Below, one piece after another: positions 28,441 to 36,595 of a DNA stretch of 64,000 nt. The notes under the pieces are model-generated. The model did no database searches, had not been told where the DNA came from, and worked only from the letters and a program-made list of their open reading frames with translations. The stretch is taken from positions 1-64,000 of the forward strand of contig NZ_SUKF01000001.1 in the NCBI RefSeq assembly GCF_005047655.1, written 5' to 3'. Source of the DNA: Sinimarinibacterium arenosum (GTDB lineage: Bacteria; Pseudomonadota; Gammaproteobacteria; Nevskiales; Nevskiaceae). The position numbers and the translations under genes were made by a program. Numbering within the stretch: position 1 is the first letter of the stretch; every line of letters begins with the position of its first letter.

Positions 28441-29347
28441 GAATCGAACCCATCCCGCGTTATCTGATTCCGCCTGGGCGGAAAGTCCGCCGCCGAGCCT
28501 GATCGCCGGTTGCGGCGACATCGGCCTGCGCGTGTCACAGCGCCTGCGGCAATGCGGCGGCGAGGTTACGGCAATCGTGCGCGACCCGCAAAAGGCCTCA
28601 GCACTGGAGCGTGGTGGATGCCAGGTACGCATCGAGAATCTCGATCGCCCCAGCGACGCCGGTGACTGGCCGCTGTTGTTCTGGTTTGCACCGCCCCCGG
28701 TGCAAGGTGTCGAAGACACACGCTTGCGCGCTTGGCTGGCCGCGCAGCGCGGACGCATACGGCGGGTGATCTACATCTCGACTTCCGGCGTCTACGGCGA
28801 TTGCGAAGGGCGCTGGATCGACGAGAACGCCGCACTGCGGCCGCAAAGCGATCGAGCCCGGCGCCGCGTTGACGCCGAGGCTGCGTGGGCGCAGTGGGCG
28901 CAGTGCTCCGGCGCCGAAGTGATCACTTTGCGCGTTCCCGGCATCTATGGGCCGGGGCGTTGGCCGCTGGAGCGGTTACGCCAGGGTATGCCGGTATTGC
29001 GCCCGGAGGATTCGCCGTGGAGCAACCGCATTCACGCGGACGATCTCGCGCAGGCGGCAGTACTGGCGGCGCAACGCGGGCAGGCCGGGCGAGCCTACAA
29101 CGTTGCCGACGGCACGCCGACGACGATGTGCGATTACTTCACGCGCTGTGCCCGGGCATTCGGTCTGCCGCAGCCGGAACAGGTTGACCGTGATACCGCG
29201 CAGCGGATTTTCACACCGGCGATGTGGTCATTCATGGAGGAGTCCAAACGGCTGCTGATCGATCGCGCACGTACCGAACTGGGTTTCGTGCCGCAGTATC
29301 CGGACCTGGCCAGCGGTCTGGCCGATGTTTCGGCCTCGGATCGCTGA
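28439..29347 (+). CDS. NAD(P)-dependent epimerase/dehydratase, atypical SDR (YeeZ-like)
   Basis: A 302-residue extended SDR protein. The Rossmann start is SLIAGCGDIGLRV at about residue 20, then RVIYISTSGVYGDCEGRWID with YG in place of a canonical YxxxK site, and VPGIYGPGRWPLERLR. The family includes E. coli YeeZ and has no well-defined substrate. ATG 28439 overlaps the divergent reductase start (CATG at 28438-28441), leaving no intergenic promoter region. It lies 54 bases upstream of mscL. Confidence 0.8.
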   Translation: MNRTHPALSDSAWAESPPPSLIAGCGDIGLRVSQRLRQCGGEVTAIVRDPQKASALERGGCQVRIENLDRPSDAGDWPLLFWFAPPPVQGVEDTRLRAWLAAQRGRIRRVIYISTSGVYGDCEGRWIDENAALRPQSDRARRRVDAEAAWAQWAQCSGAEVITLRVPGIYGPGRWPLERLRQGMPVLRPEDSPWSNRIHADDLAQAAVLAAQRGQAGRAYNVADGTPTTMCDYFTRCARAFGLPQPEQVDRDTAQRIFTPAMWSFMEESKRLLIDRARTELGFVPQYPDLASGLADVSASDR

Positions 29348-29401
29348 GCTAGAATCCGCGGCAACGGGCGCCAGCTGCCCGACAACAGGGAGTGTGGCGC
29401 C

Positions 29402-29806
29402 ATGAGTCTGGTCAGCGAGTTCAAGCAGTTTGCATTGCGCGGCAACGTGGTTGATCTGGCGATCGGCGTTGTGATAGGCGCGGCCTTTGGCAAGATCGTT
29501 TCGTCTCTGGTGGGCGATGTGATCATGCCGGTGATCGGGCTGCTGGTCGGCGGTATCGATTTTTCCGACCTGGCGATCACCTTGCGCGCGGCTGAGGGCG
29601 ACCAGGCGGCGGTATTGCTGAGTTATGGCAAGTTGGTCCAGCAGATCGTCGACTTCGTGCTAGTCGCGGGTGCGGTGTTTGCGGTGGTGAAGTTGATGAA
29701 CCGGCTCAAGCGCAAAGAAGAGGCTGCACCGCCGCCAGCTCCGCCGGCGCCGAGTGCCGAAGAAAAGCTGCTGACGGAGATCCGCGATCTATTGAAGGCG
29801 CGCTGA
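29402..29806 (+). CDS. mscL: Large-conductance mechanosensitive channel
   Basis: A 134-residue osmotic safety valve that opens under membrane tension. The N-terminal [20 protein letters not shown] and pore helix [19 protein letters not shown] are nearly invariant; the second membrane helix ([19 protein letters not shown]) and C-terminal bundle ([12 protein letters not shown]) follow after a Pro/Ala-rich linker. A purine-rich ribosome site (AACAGGGAG) precedes the start. Confidence 0.97.
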   Translation: MSLVSEFKQFALRGNVVDLAIGVVIGAAFGKIVSSLVGDVIMPVIGLLVGGIDFSDLAITLRAAEGDQAAVLLSYGKLVQQIVDFVLVAGAVFAVVKLMNRLKRKEEAAPPPAPPAPSAEEKLLTEIRDLLKAR

Positions 29807-29822
29807 AGTTTGCGCGTGCGGC

Positions 29823-31316
29823 TTAGCTGACGGCCTTGAGCCGGGTACGCGGTCGCGGTTTCAGCGCTTCGTGCTCGCGTTGCTTGAGCAGCTTCAGGCA
29901 GTCCTCGAAGGTGCGCGAGATCCGCGTCTGATTGCGGATGCGCTCCAGTTTGGGCCAGGTCGCACGCTCGCCTGAGCGGATATAGCGCTGGATGTCCTCC
30001 GGGTCCGGATTGGAGAACACGCGCAGGAATCGCTGTGGCGTGCTGCGCGGGTACAGATTGATATCACCCGAATAACGCTGGCGCACGATGTTGTCGATCT
30101 TGTGCAGCATGCGGCCGCCACCGTAAGGATCCAGATGCTTGCGCGCCAGTCGCAGCGCGCCGGTGCCGCTGGTCTTGACCAGCTCCGCGGCCAGGGGTGC
30201 CAAGCCGCGACGCTGTGACTGCTCACGATCGATCTGTGCCATGAACGGCACGATGTGCGGATTGGTCTGACTGACGATGTAATGGTTGATGTTGTGCAGG
30301 CGCGCGAGCCGCAGCATCGGCAGATCTGATGACAGCGAGCCGTCGATCCAGCGCTTGCCGGGCATGTACGGAATGACATCGCCAGCGAAGCTGCGGGCTT
30401 CCAGCATCACCGGCGGAAATACACCGGGGACTGCGCAGGAGGCCAGCACCGCGCGTCGCATCATCACGTGCGGAGCCGTCAGATAGTTGAGGATGCGGCC
30501 CTGCTGGTGCGGATCGGCGGGCGAGACAGTGATGCAGATGATGCGACCGGTACGATCGAAGGCTTCCGAAAAGGTGTACTCGCCGATATTGGTGGCCAGG
30601 CAGCGTTCGAGCTGATCGCCGCTCATCATCGCGCCGCCGCGCAGTGCTTCGCGCAGGCCCAGCGACTGGAACGCGTCCAGGTTCAGACCGCCGGGTTCGA
30701 ACAGCTGGTCGATCTCGTGATCCAGATGGGTGCCGACCGTACTGGCGATGATCGACCCGGCAGATGAGCCGGACAGCACGCGCGGCAGCAGGCGTTCGCC
30801 GTGGAGGGCCTTGATCACGCCCAGATGGAACATGCCCAGAGTGCCGCCACCGGACAGCATCAGAGCCGAACGCCCGAACGCCGTCGCGGTACGTTTGAAG
30901 AACTGAATCTTCTGCTCGAAGTTGAAGTCGGGGAAATCGCCAGCGCAGATGAAGTCGAGGCAGCGCGAGACTTCCTTGACGTAGTCCTCGATCAGGCGCT
31001 TGGTGCCGAAACGCGCAACGGTATACAGACCCGGGTGTGAAATGTTGCCGAGATTGCCGTGCAGGCCTTCGTACAGGTCGAACGCCAGCTGACGCGCGTC
31101 GCCACGCGCACGCAGGCGTCGTAGCTCGGCCAAACGTTCGCGGATCAGCAGATAGTCGAAGTCGTCGCTGGTCTCGTCGTGCTTCCAGGCGTCTGTCCCT
31201 TCGAGCTGATCCAACTCCTGCGCGATTTCGCTCCACGCCCGATAATCCGGTGCGTTGTCCAGATCGCGGCGACGCTGCGCGACCATTTTGCGGGTCATTC
31301 GAGGGGGAGCTCTCAT
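29823..31316 (-). CDS. Patatin-like phospholipase/lipase with DUF3336 domain
   Basis: A roughly 497-residue serine hydrolase. The N-terminal DUF3336-type region (RAWSEIAQELDQLEGTDAWK, HGNLGNISHPGLY) precedes the patatin core: oxyanion loop SGGGTLGMFHLG, nucleophile elbow GSSAGSIIAS and catalytic aspartate in DGSLSSDLP. This domain order is that of yeast Tgl3/Tgl4-type triacylglycerol lipases and their bacterial homologues, so storage lipid breakdown is plausible and would balance the WS/DGAT gene nearby. ATG 31316 is chosen; ATG 31298 would also keep the whole domain. The open frame beyond 31316 is not protein-like. Confidence 0.85.
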   Translation of the reverse strand: MRAPPRMTRKMVAQRRRDLDNAPDYRAWSEIAQELDQLEGTDAWKHDETSDDFDYLLIRERLAELRRLRARGDARQLAFDLYEGLHGNLGNISHPGLYTVARFGTKRLIEDYVKEVSRCLDFICAGDFPDFNFEQKIQFFKRTATAFGRSALMLSGGGTLGMFHLGVIKALHGERLLPRVLSGSSAGSIIASTVGTHLDHEIDQLFEPGGLNLDAFQSLGLREALRGGAMMSGDQLERCLATNIGEYTFSEAFDRTGRIICITVSPADPHQQGRILNYLTAPHVMMRRAVLASCAVPGVFPPVMLEARSFAGDVIPYMPGKRWIDGSLSSDLPMLRLARLHNINHYIVSQTNPHIVPFMAQIDREQSQRRGLAPLAAELVKTSGTGALRLARKHLDPYGGGRMLHKIDNIVRQRYSGDINLYPRSTPQRFLRVFSNPDPEDIQRYIRSGERATWPKLERIRNQTRISRTFEDCLKLLKQREHEALKPRPRTRLKAVS

Positions 31317-31437
31317 TGCAACCGAGTGTAAGACATTTTGTGCACTGCGGAAGAATGTGCCACGCCGATTACCCCACCGGGTACCGCCGCTGGTCTGGCG
31401 GAAATGATCAACACATTGAAACGGATAGGAATTCTTA

Positions 31438-31929
31438 ATGGACCCCGTGATTTTGGTGCTGCTATGGCTGGCGGTGGTCGCGTTGGTCGCGGTCGGCCTG
31501 GCCGGTGCGGTCTTGCCGGCGTTGCCGGGTGTGCCGATGGTCTTCATCGGCTTGTGGCTGGCCGCGTGGATCGATCACTACGAGCGCGTCGGCATGGTCA
31601 CGCTGATTGTTCTGGGCGTGTTGGTCGCGATCGCGATCGCGGTGGACTTCATCGCATCCGCGCTGGGTGCCAAGCGCGTCGGTGCCAGCCCGAAGGCGAT
31701 CTGGGGCTCGATCCTCGGCAGTATCGTCGGCATGTTTTTCGGCCTGATCGGCATCGTGCTGGGGCCGTTCATCGGGGCCGTGCTCGGCGAACTGGCGGCG
31801 CGATCGAGCATGCAGCAGGCGGCCAATGTCGGCATCGCCACCTGGATGGGATTGCTGTTCGGTACGCTGGCCAAGCTCGCGCTGTCACTAACGATGCTGG
31901 GCGTGTTTGCATTTGCCTATCTGTTCTGA
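31438..31929 (+). CDS. DUF456 family small membrane protein
   Basis: A 163-residue protein with four or five membrane helices and many Gly and Val residues, matching DUF456: LPALPGVPMVFIGLWLAAW near the start, then ASALGAKRVGASPKAIWGS and IVLGPFIGAVLGELAA. Function unknown. It is divergent from the patatin-like gene, sharing a 121-base promoter region, and is preceded by GGATAGGA as ribosome site. Confidence 0.85.
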   Translation: MDPVILVLLWLAVVALVAVGLAGAVLPALPGVPMVFIGLWLAAWIDHYERVGMVTLIVLGVLVAIAIAVDFIASALGAKRVGASPKAIWGSILGSIVGMFFGLIGIVLGPFIGAVLGELAARSSMQQAANVGIATWMGLLFGTLAKLALSLTMLGVFAFAYLF

Positions 31930-31965
31930 GGCTCGCGCAATCCCGCTGAGTCGTCAGAAACGTTC

Positions 31966-33846
31966 TCAGCGCGTCGGCACCTGCAGCTTCTGTCCGACGC
32001 GGATCATTGACGACTTGCCGAGATCGTTGGCGCCGCGCAGGTCGGCCACGCTGACATCGTAGCTGCGCGCGATTGAACTCAGAGTCTGGCCATTGCGCAC
32101 GGTGTGAGTGCGGAATGCGGCAGCGCCGCGCCCCGGGATTGTCAGACGTTGGCCGATCTTGATCGTTGAAGAGCTCAGGTTGTTGCTGTTGCGCAGTGCC
32201 GCGACGCTGACGTTGTAGCGGCGTGCAATGGCACCCAAGGTGTCGCCGCTGCTGACGATATAGGTCGCCGGACCATCGGATTCGCGCAAGGCCTGCTTGC
32301 GTTCCTCACGCGTCAGCGACGGCTTGGATTCGCCGACGGCAACGGTGATCGGGCCCGGACGCGATTCCTCGTGCGGCGGGATCTTCAACACCTGACCGAT
32401 GCGGATGCTGGTCGAACGCAGGCCATTGGCTTGCTGGATCTGCTTGGTCGATGTGCGGTAGTCACGCGCGAGCTTGCCCAGGGTTTCCCCGCGGCTGACC
32501 TTGTGCAGCAGATAGAACACCCGCTGTTGTTCGAAACGTTCATGACTGCCGAGGCGCGCGTAGCCCACCTCAAAATTGCGTGCCGATCCGGCGGGAATGC
32601 GGATCAGGTGCCCCGGAGGTACATACAGCTTGCCGCTGATGACCTCAGGGCGGTAGGCCGGATTGAGTCGCCGGAACAATTCATCGTCGGCACCACACAG
32701 CCGGCGCAGTGTTTCGTAAGGCACGTAATGCTGGGTTTCGACAACTTCGAACTGCAACGGCTCAAGCGCCGCTTCGTTCTGCTTCTGGCGCGCGGCCCGC
32801 TCGACGTCGACGGCTGCCAGGAACTCGGCATAGTAGTTCTTGCCGGCGAAACCGAAGCGCTTGGAATCGTAGCGATCGATCAGATCCAGTAGCGTCTTGC
32901 CATTGACCTGCTTCAAGCCGCGAGAGATGCCGCCGCGGCCATGGTTGTACGCGGTGATGGCGAGCGGCCAGTCGCCCAGCATGGCGTAGTCATCACGCAA
33001 GTGACGGGCTGCAGCGTCAGTCGAGGTCCACGGGTCACGCCGGTCGTCGACCACTTCGTTCAGGCGCATGTAGATCCGCGCTGACGACGGAATGAATTGC
33101 CAGATGCCTGCGGCGCCGGCCTTGGAATAGGCATCGAGATTGAAACTCGATTCGACCAGCGGCAAGCGTGTCAGCTCGGCGGGCATCTGATAGCCGAGAA
33201 ACACTTTTTCCATGTAGGGCAGATAGCGGTCAGAAACGCGCAATGCTTTTTCGGTCCGCTCGCGCAGGCCGCGTTGCGAGCGAATCGTTCCGCGCAAGTC
33301 GGCAAACAGGTGATCGTCTTTGACATCCTTGAACAACACAAAGATGCGCCGTTCCTCGGCGTTCATCGTCTCCGGGTTCTGACGCTTCTTGTTGATCTGT
33401 GCGATCAGATCTTCCATCTGATCCTTGGCGTCGGACTCGGCCTGGCGCCGATATTTCGACAGCTGATTCTCATCCATTCGCGCGGCCTGGGGCCGGAAAT
33501 CCAGCACGCGCAGGATCTTGTGCGGGTACGCGGTGGAGTGAATGACGCTTTCCTGCTCCGAGAATTCGCTGAAGATGCGGGTCCAGAAGCTGACCGCGGG
33601 CATCAGCGGTTCATAGCGTGGGAACAGGGTTGCGGTTTTGGCCTTGCCGGGTTCGGGCACCGCCGGGAACGCCACACTGGCAGGCGGATTCGCTGGCGGA
33701 ACCTGCAGCAGTTCGGGCGGAGTGTCAGCCGCCTGCAAACTGGTGCAGAGCATGACCAGTACGGCGAAGAGACCACAGGATTGCGACCACTTCAGAGGCA
33801 CGACCAAGCTTCCATGACGGCGACGCCGTCGATGCAACGAATTCAT
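31966..33846 (-). CDS. mltD: Membrane-bound lytic murein transglycosylase D with LysM repeats
   Basis: Cleaves peptidoglycan glycan strands to 1,6-anhydro products. The 626-residue protein has an N-terminal signal segment (helix about 20-38, cleavage near LQA|AD), an SLT domain with the catalytic glutamate in LPLVESSFNLDAYSKAGAAG and IWQFIPSS, and three LysM peptidoglycan-binding repeats in the last 210 residues (VSRGETLGKLARDYRT, VSSGDTLGAIARRYNVS, VRNGQTLSSIARSYDVS). No lipobox cysteine is obvious at the cleavage site, so membrane attachment may differ from E. coli MltD. It is divergent from the Rieske oxygenase gene. Confidence 0.93.
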   Translation of the reverse strand: MNSLHRRRRRHGSLVVPLKWSQSCGLFAVLVMLCTSLQAADTPPELLQVPPANPPASVAFPAVPEPGKAKTATLFPRYEPLMPAVSFWTRIFSEFSEQESVIHSTAYPHKILRVLDFRPQAARMDENQLSKYRRQAESDAKDQMEDLIAQINKKRQNPETMNAEERRIFVLFKDVKDDHLFADLRGTIRSQRGLRERTEKALRVSDRYLPYMEKVFLGYQMPAELTRLPLVESSFNLDAYSKAGAAGIWQFIPSSARIYMRLNEVVDDRRDPWTSTDAAARHLRDDYAMLGDWPLAITAYNHGRGGISRGLKQVNGKTLLDLIDRYDSKRFGFAGKNYYAEFLAAVDVERAARQKQNEAALEPLQFEVVETQHYVPYETLRRLCGADDELFRRLNPAYRPEVISGKLYVPPGHLIRIPAGSARNFEVGYARLGSHERFEQQRVFYLLHKVSRGETLGKLARDYRTSTKQIQQANGLRSTSIRIGQVLKIPPHEESRPGPITVAVGESKPSLTREERKQALRESDGPATYIVSSGDTLGAIARRYNVSVAALRNSNNLSSSTIKIGQRLTIPGRGAAAFRTHTVRNGQTLSSIARSYDVSVADLRGANDLGKSSMIRVGQKLQVPTR

Positions 33847-34098
33847 GCATCAATCTTAAAGAGCCCGCCCGGCAACAGCAATGTGACGTCTGCCCTGGCG
33901 GTGGACCCCGCTGCCCCCGTTTGCCCGCCCTGTCAGCTTTGCTGCCCCAAATTCAACGCGAAATCAAGATGCATCCACAGGATGTCGGCTGGCGCTGTCG
34001 CGCGCAGGATGTCAGTCCGTGATCCGTGCGGACGTCCGTGTACGGCCGCATCCAATTTCCCCCGGTTCATCGGCGGCCAGCCGAAGGAGACCCGCGTC

Positions 34099-35097
34099 AT
34101 GAACGATTTCAATCGCGAGCTGCTGCTCGAGTCCAAACAGCTGGAGCGCTGCCCGTTCCCGATCCCGAGCGGTTGGTTTTTCGTCGACTTCTCGGACTCG
34201 CTGAAGCCCGGTGAGCTGCGCAACGTCGTTTTGTTCGATCAGGAATGGGTGCTGTTCCGCACCGAGTCAGGCCAGCCCGGCATGACCGATCCCTACTGCC
34301 CGCATCTGGGCGCGCACATGGGGCACGGTGGGTCCGTCGTTGGCGAGAATCTGCGTTGCCCGTTCCATCACTGGGAATACAACCGCGAAGGCTGGTGCAA
34401 GAACATCCCCTACGCCAAGGTCACGCCGCCGATTACCAAGAAGCAGGCGATTCTGCGTGCGCTGCCGATGGTCGACAAATACGGAATGATGTGGGCCTGG
34501 TTCCACCCCGAATGTGAAGTCCCGAGCTGGGAGCTGCCGTACATTCCGGAGCTTGAGGACGAGACCGGCTACACCGGTTCGCGTCGTGGCTCGTGGACGG
34601 CAGATACCTGCATCCAGGAAATCGCAGAGAACGGCGTCGATGTGGCGCACCTCAAGTTTCTGCACGGCGCCCCGATCATCCCGCCGGTTTCGGCGACCTA
34701 TGACGGCCCGCGCATGAAGCTCGACATCGGTCAGGGTTACATCGTCGGTGACGTTTACGGTCCCGGGCTCAATGTCATGCGCTTCACCAAGGACGGCGTG
34801 ACGGCGACGATGATCTCTTACACGCAGCCGGTGACGCTCGAAAAGAGCCGCATGAACATGAGCTTCCGCCACAAGGACTATGCGGAAGGCACGAAGGAAG
34901 CAATGATCGCCAAGCACCTTGTCGATCACATGATCGGTGCGGCTGAAGGCGAGGAAAGTGCCGGCTTCGAAAGCGTCGATTTCATTGTCTGGAACAACAA
35001 GAAGTATCGTCCGAAGCCGCTGCTGTGCGACGGCGATGGTCCGATTCTGCAGTTCCGCAAATGGTTCAAGCAGTTCTACCCCGGAATGGCCGAATAA
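34099..35097 (+). CDS. Rieske non-heme iron oxygenase, KshA/cholesterol-desaturase-like
   Basis: A 332-residue oxygenase with a Rieske [2Fe-2S] site (Cys67, His69, Cys87, His90; C-x-H-x17-C-x2-H) and a mononuclear iron site in ENGVDVAHLKFLHG. The N-terminal FPIPSGWFFVDFSDSLKPGE and the compact catalytic domain are like 3-ketosteroid 9-alpha-hydroxylase KshA and the Daf-36/Neverland cholesterol 7-desaturases rather than aromatic-ring dioxygenases; there is no beta subunit gene. Steroid or other polycyclic lipid oxidation is therefore the best guess. ATG 34099 follows GAAGGAGA. A [2Fe-2S] ferredoxin is 108 bases downstream, with a strong stem-loop between; a dedicated reductase is missing. Confidence 0.88.
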   Translation: MNDFNRELLLESKQLERCPFPIPSGWFFVDFSDSLKPGELRNVVLFDQEWVLFRTESGQPGMTDPYCPHLGAHMGHGGSVVGENLRCPFHHWEYNREGWCKNIPYAKVTPPITKKQAILRALPMVDKYGMMWAWFHPECEVPSWELPYIPELEDETGYTGSRRGSWTADTCIQEIAENGVDVAHLKFLHGAPIIPPVSATYDGPRMKLDIGQGYIVGDVYGPGLNVMRFTKDGVTATMISYTQPVTLEKSRMNMSFRHKDYAEGTKEAMIAKHLVDHMIGAAEGEESAGFESVDFIVWNNKKYRPKPLLCDGDGPILQFRKWFKQFYPGMAE

Positions 35098-35131
35098 CCG
35101 GCGCAGGGTTGAATCGTCTGGATGACTTGCT

Positions 35132-35162
35132 GACGCACTCGTGCTGCCGGCACGAGTGCGTC
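35132..35162 (+). terminator. Perfect 13-pair stem-loop between oxygenase and ferredoxin genes
   Basis: GACGCACTCGTGC (35132-35144) pairs perfectly with GCACGAGTGCGTC (35150-35162) around a five-base loop. The following bases GGTGTTTGTGG are only moderately U-rich. It could be a leaky terminator that sets the oxygenase to ferredoxin ratio, or an mRNA processing or stability element. Confidence 0.6.
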
Positions 35163-35205
35163 GGTGTTTGTGGGCCGCAGCAATGTCGATAAGCGGAGAG
35201 TGGTG

Positions 35206-35529
35206 ATGGCAGAGGTACGGGTGAAGGGGCGCGATGGAACGGAGCTGACGCTGGATGCGCCAGACGGGCGTCCGCTGATGGACATCCTGCGCGATTCCGG
35301 CACCGGCGTTGAAGGAACCTGTGGCGGCATGTGCTCCTGCGGCACCTGTCACGTCTACGTTGACGCGGCGTGGGTCGATCGCTTGCCACCCAAGAGTGAA
35401 GACGAGGACATGATGCTCGAGGCACTGGGTGAGGTGGTCGAGCTGCGGCCGAATTCACGTCTGTCATGCCAGATCGAGATCAGCGATGAACTCGCCGGGC
35501 TGAGCGTCGAGATCGGTCCGGCAGCGTAG
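35206..35529 (+). CDS. [2Fe-2S] ferredoxin, adrenodoxin type
   Basis: A 107-residue electron carrier. Cysteines 39, 45, 48 and 88 form the vertebrate-type C-x5-C-x2-C...C pattern (GTCGGMCSCGTCHVYV, RLSCQIEI); Cys43 is an extra cysteine within the loop. This type feeds P450s and Rieske oxygenases. ATG 35206 has GGAGAG upstream, and the in-frame codons before it are not protein-like. Position directly after the KshA-like oxygenase suggests it is its electron donor, reduced by an unlinked reductase. Confidence 0.9.
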   Translation: MAEVRVKGRDGTELTLDAPDGRPLMDILRDSGTGVEGTCGGMCSCGTCHVYVDAAWVDRLPPKSEDEDMMLEALGEVVELRPNSRLSCQIEISDELAGLSVEIGPAA

Positions 35530-35608
35530 TTCGGTTCAGCGCCGGCCGATATGTCGGCGGCGGGATTGATACTCTATACGGCCCGACTGCCACGTCGCCG
35601 AGGCAACC

Positions 35609-36595
35609 ATGGTCCAGCCGTTCCCGAGTATCGAGCCGTTTCGCGTGCAGCGCCTGCGGGTGTCCGAGCTGCATGAGTTGTACGTCGAGGAATGCGGAAA
35701 CCCTGCGGGCACCCCGGTCGTGTTCGTTCATGGCGGGCCCGGTGGTGGCGTCGAACCCTGGCACCGTCAATTCTTCAATCCGCAGAAATACCGCATCGTA
35801 TTGTTCGACCAGCGCGGTTGCGGCCGCTCTACCCCGCACGCCGAACTGCGTGAGAACACGACCTGGGATCTGGTCGCGGACATGGAGAAGATCCGCGAGC
35901 AGCTGGGCATCCAGCGCTGGGTCGTCTTTGGCGGCTCGTGGGGATCGACGCTGGCACTGACCTATGCAGTCACGCATCCGCGCCGCTGCGCCGCGCTGAT
36001 TCTGCGCGGCATCTTCCTGCTGCGCGAAGCCGAGATTCGCTGGTTCTATCAGGAAGGCGCGAGCTGGATCTATCCGGATGCCTGGGCGCACTACGAAGCG
36101 GCCATTCCGGCCGACGAACGTGGTGACTACGTCAAGGCCTATTACAAGCGCCTGACCAGTCCGGACCCGACGGTGCGCAGCGCAGCGGCGAAGGCCTGGA
36201 GTATCTGGGAAGGTTCGACCAGCAAGCTGTTTCCGAGTCCGGAGATGGCGGCACGCTTTGGCGAAGACCGCTTTGCCGAGGCCTTCGCGCGGATCGAGTG
36301 CCACTATTTCATCAACAAGGGCTTCTTCGAGTCAGACTGTTTTCTACTCGACAACGTCTACAAGATCCGCGACATCCCCGGTGTGATCGTGCAGGGCCGT
36401 TACGACGTGGTCTGCCCGATGCGCTCGGCCTGGGATCTGCACCGCGCCTGGCCGGAAGCCGAATTTTCGGTGGTTGCTGACGCCGGGCACGCGGCCAGCG
36501 AGCCGGGCATCCTCGGGCGCCTGCTGGATGCCACGGAGCGTTTCACCGCCGCCTGCCCTGAGCAACAGGCGGCGGTGCATCAGCCACCTGGGTAG
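35609..36595 (+). CDS. pip: Proline iminopeptidase
   Basis: Removes N-terminal proline from peptides in the cytoplasm. The 328-residue alpha/beta hydrolase has the oxyanion motif HGGPGGG (41-47), DQRGCGRSTPH, nucleophile Ser110 in GGSWGS, and the late DAGHAASE with the catalytic histidine. The sequence follows the Xanthomonas/Serratia PIP type, which is about 310-330 residues. It stands alone after the ferredoxin gene, and its last 16 bases overlap the convergent AbgT gene. Confidence 0.94.
   Translation: MVQPFPSIEPFRVQRLRVSELHELYVEECGNPAGTPVVFVHGGPGGGVEPWHRQFFNPQKYRIVLFDQRGCGRSTPHAELRENTTWDLVADMEKIREQLGIQRWVVFGGSWGSTLALTYAVTHPRRCAALILRGIFLLREAEIRWFYQEGASWIYPDAWAHYEAAIPADERGDYVKAYYKRLTSPDPTVRSAAAKAWSIWEGSTSKLFPSPEMAARFGEDRFAEAFARIECHYFINKGFFESDCFLLDNVYKIRDIPGVIVQGRYDVVCPMRSAWDLHRAWPEAEFSVVADAGHAASEPGILGRLLDATERFTAACPEQQAAVHQPPG

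Noticed and set aside
28441-28758. Upstream extension of the ferredoxin-reductase frame
   Set aside because: It overlaps the divergent SDR gene entirely and lacks similarity to ferredoxin N-termini; MSYRVYLSDRP is the natural start.
34029-34038. CGGACGTCCG palindrome upstream of the Rieske gene as an operator
   Set aside because: A ten-base GC palindrome is expected by chance in this composition, and no local regulator gene is available to bind it.
33097-34098. A long N-terminal extension of the Rieske oxygenase frame
   Set aside because: It is antisense to mltD and not protein-like; ATG 34099 with a good ribosome site gives the family-length enzyme.
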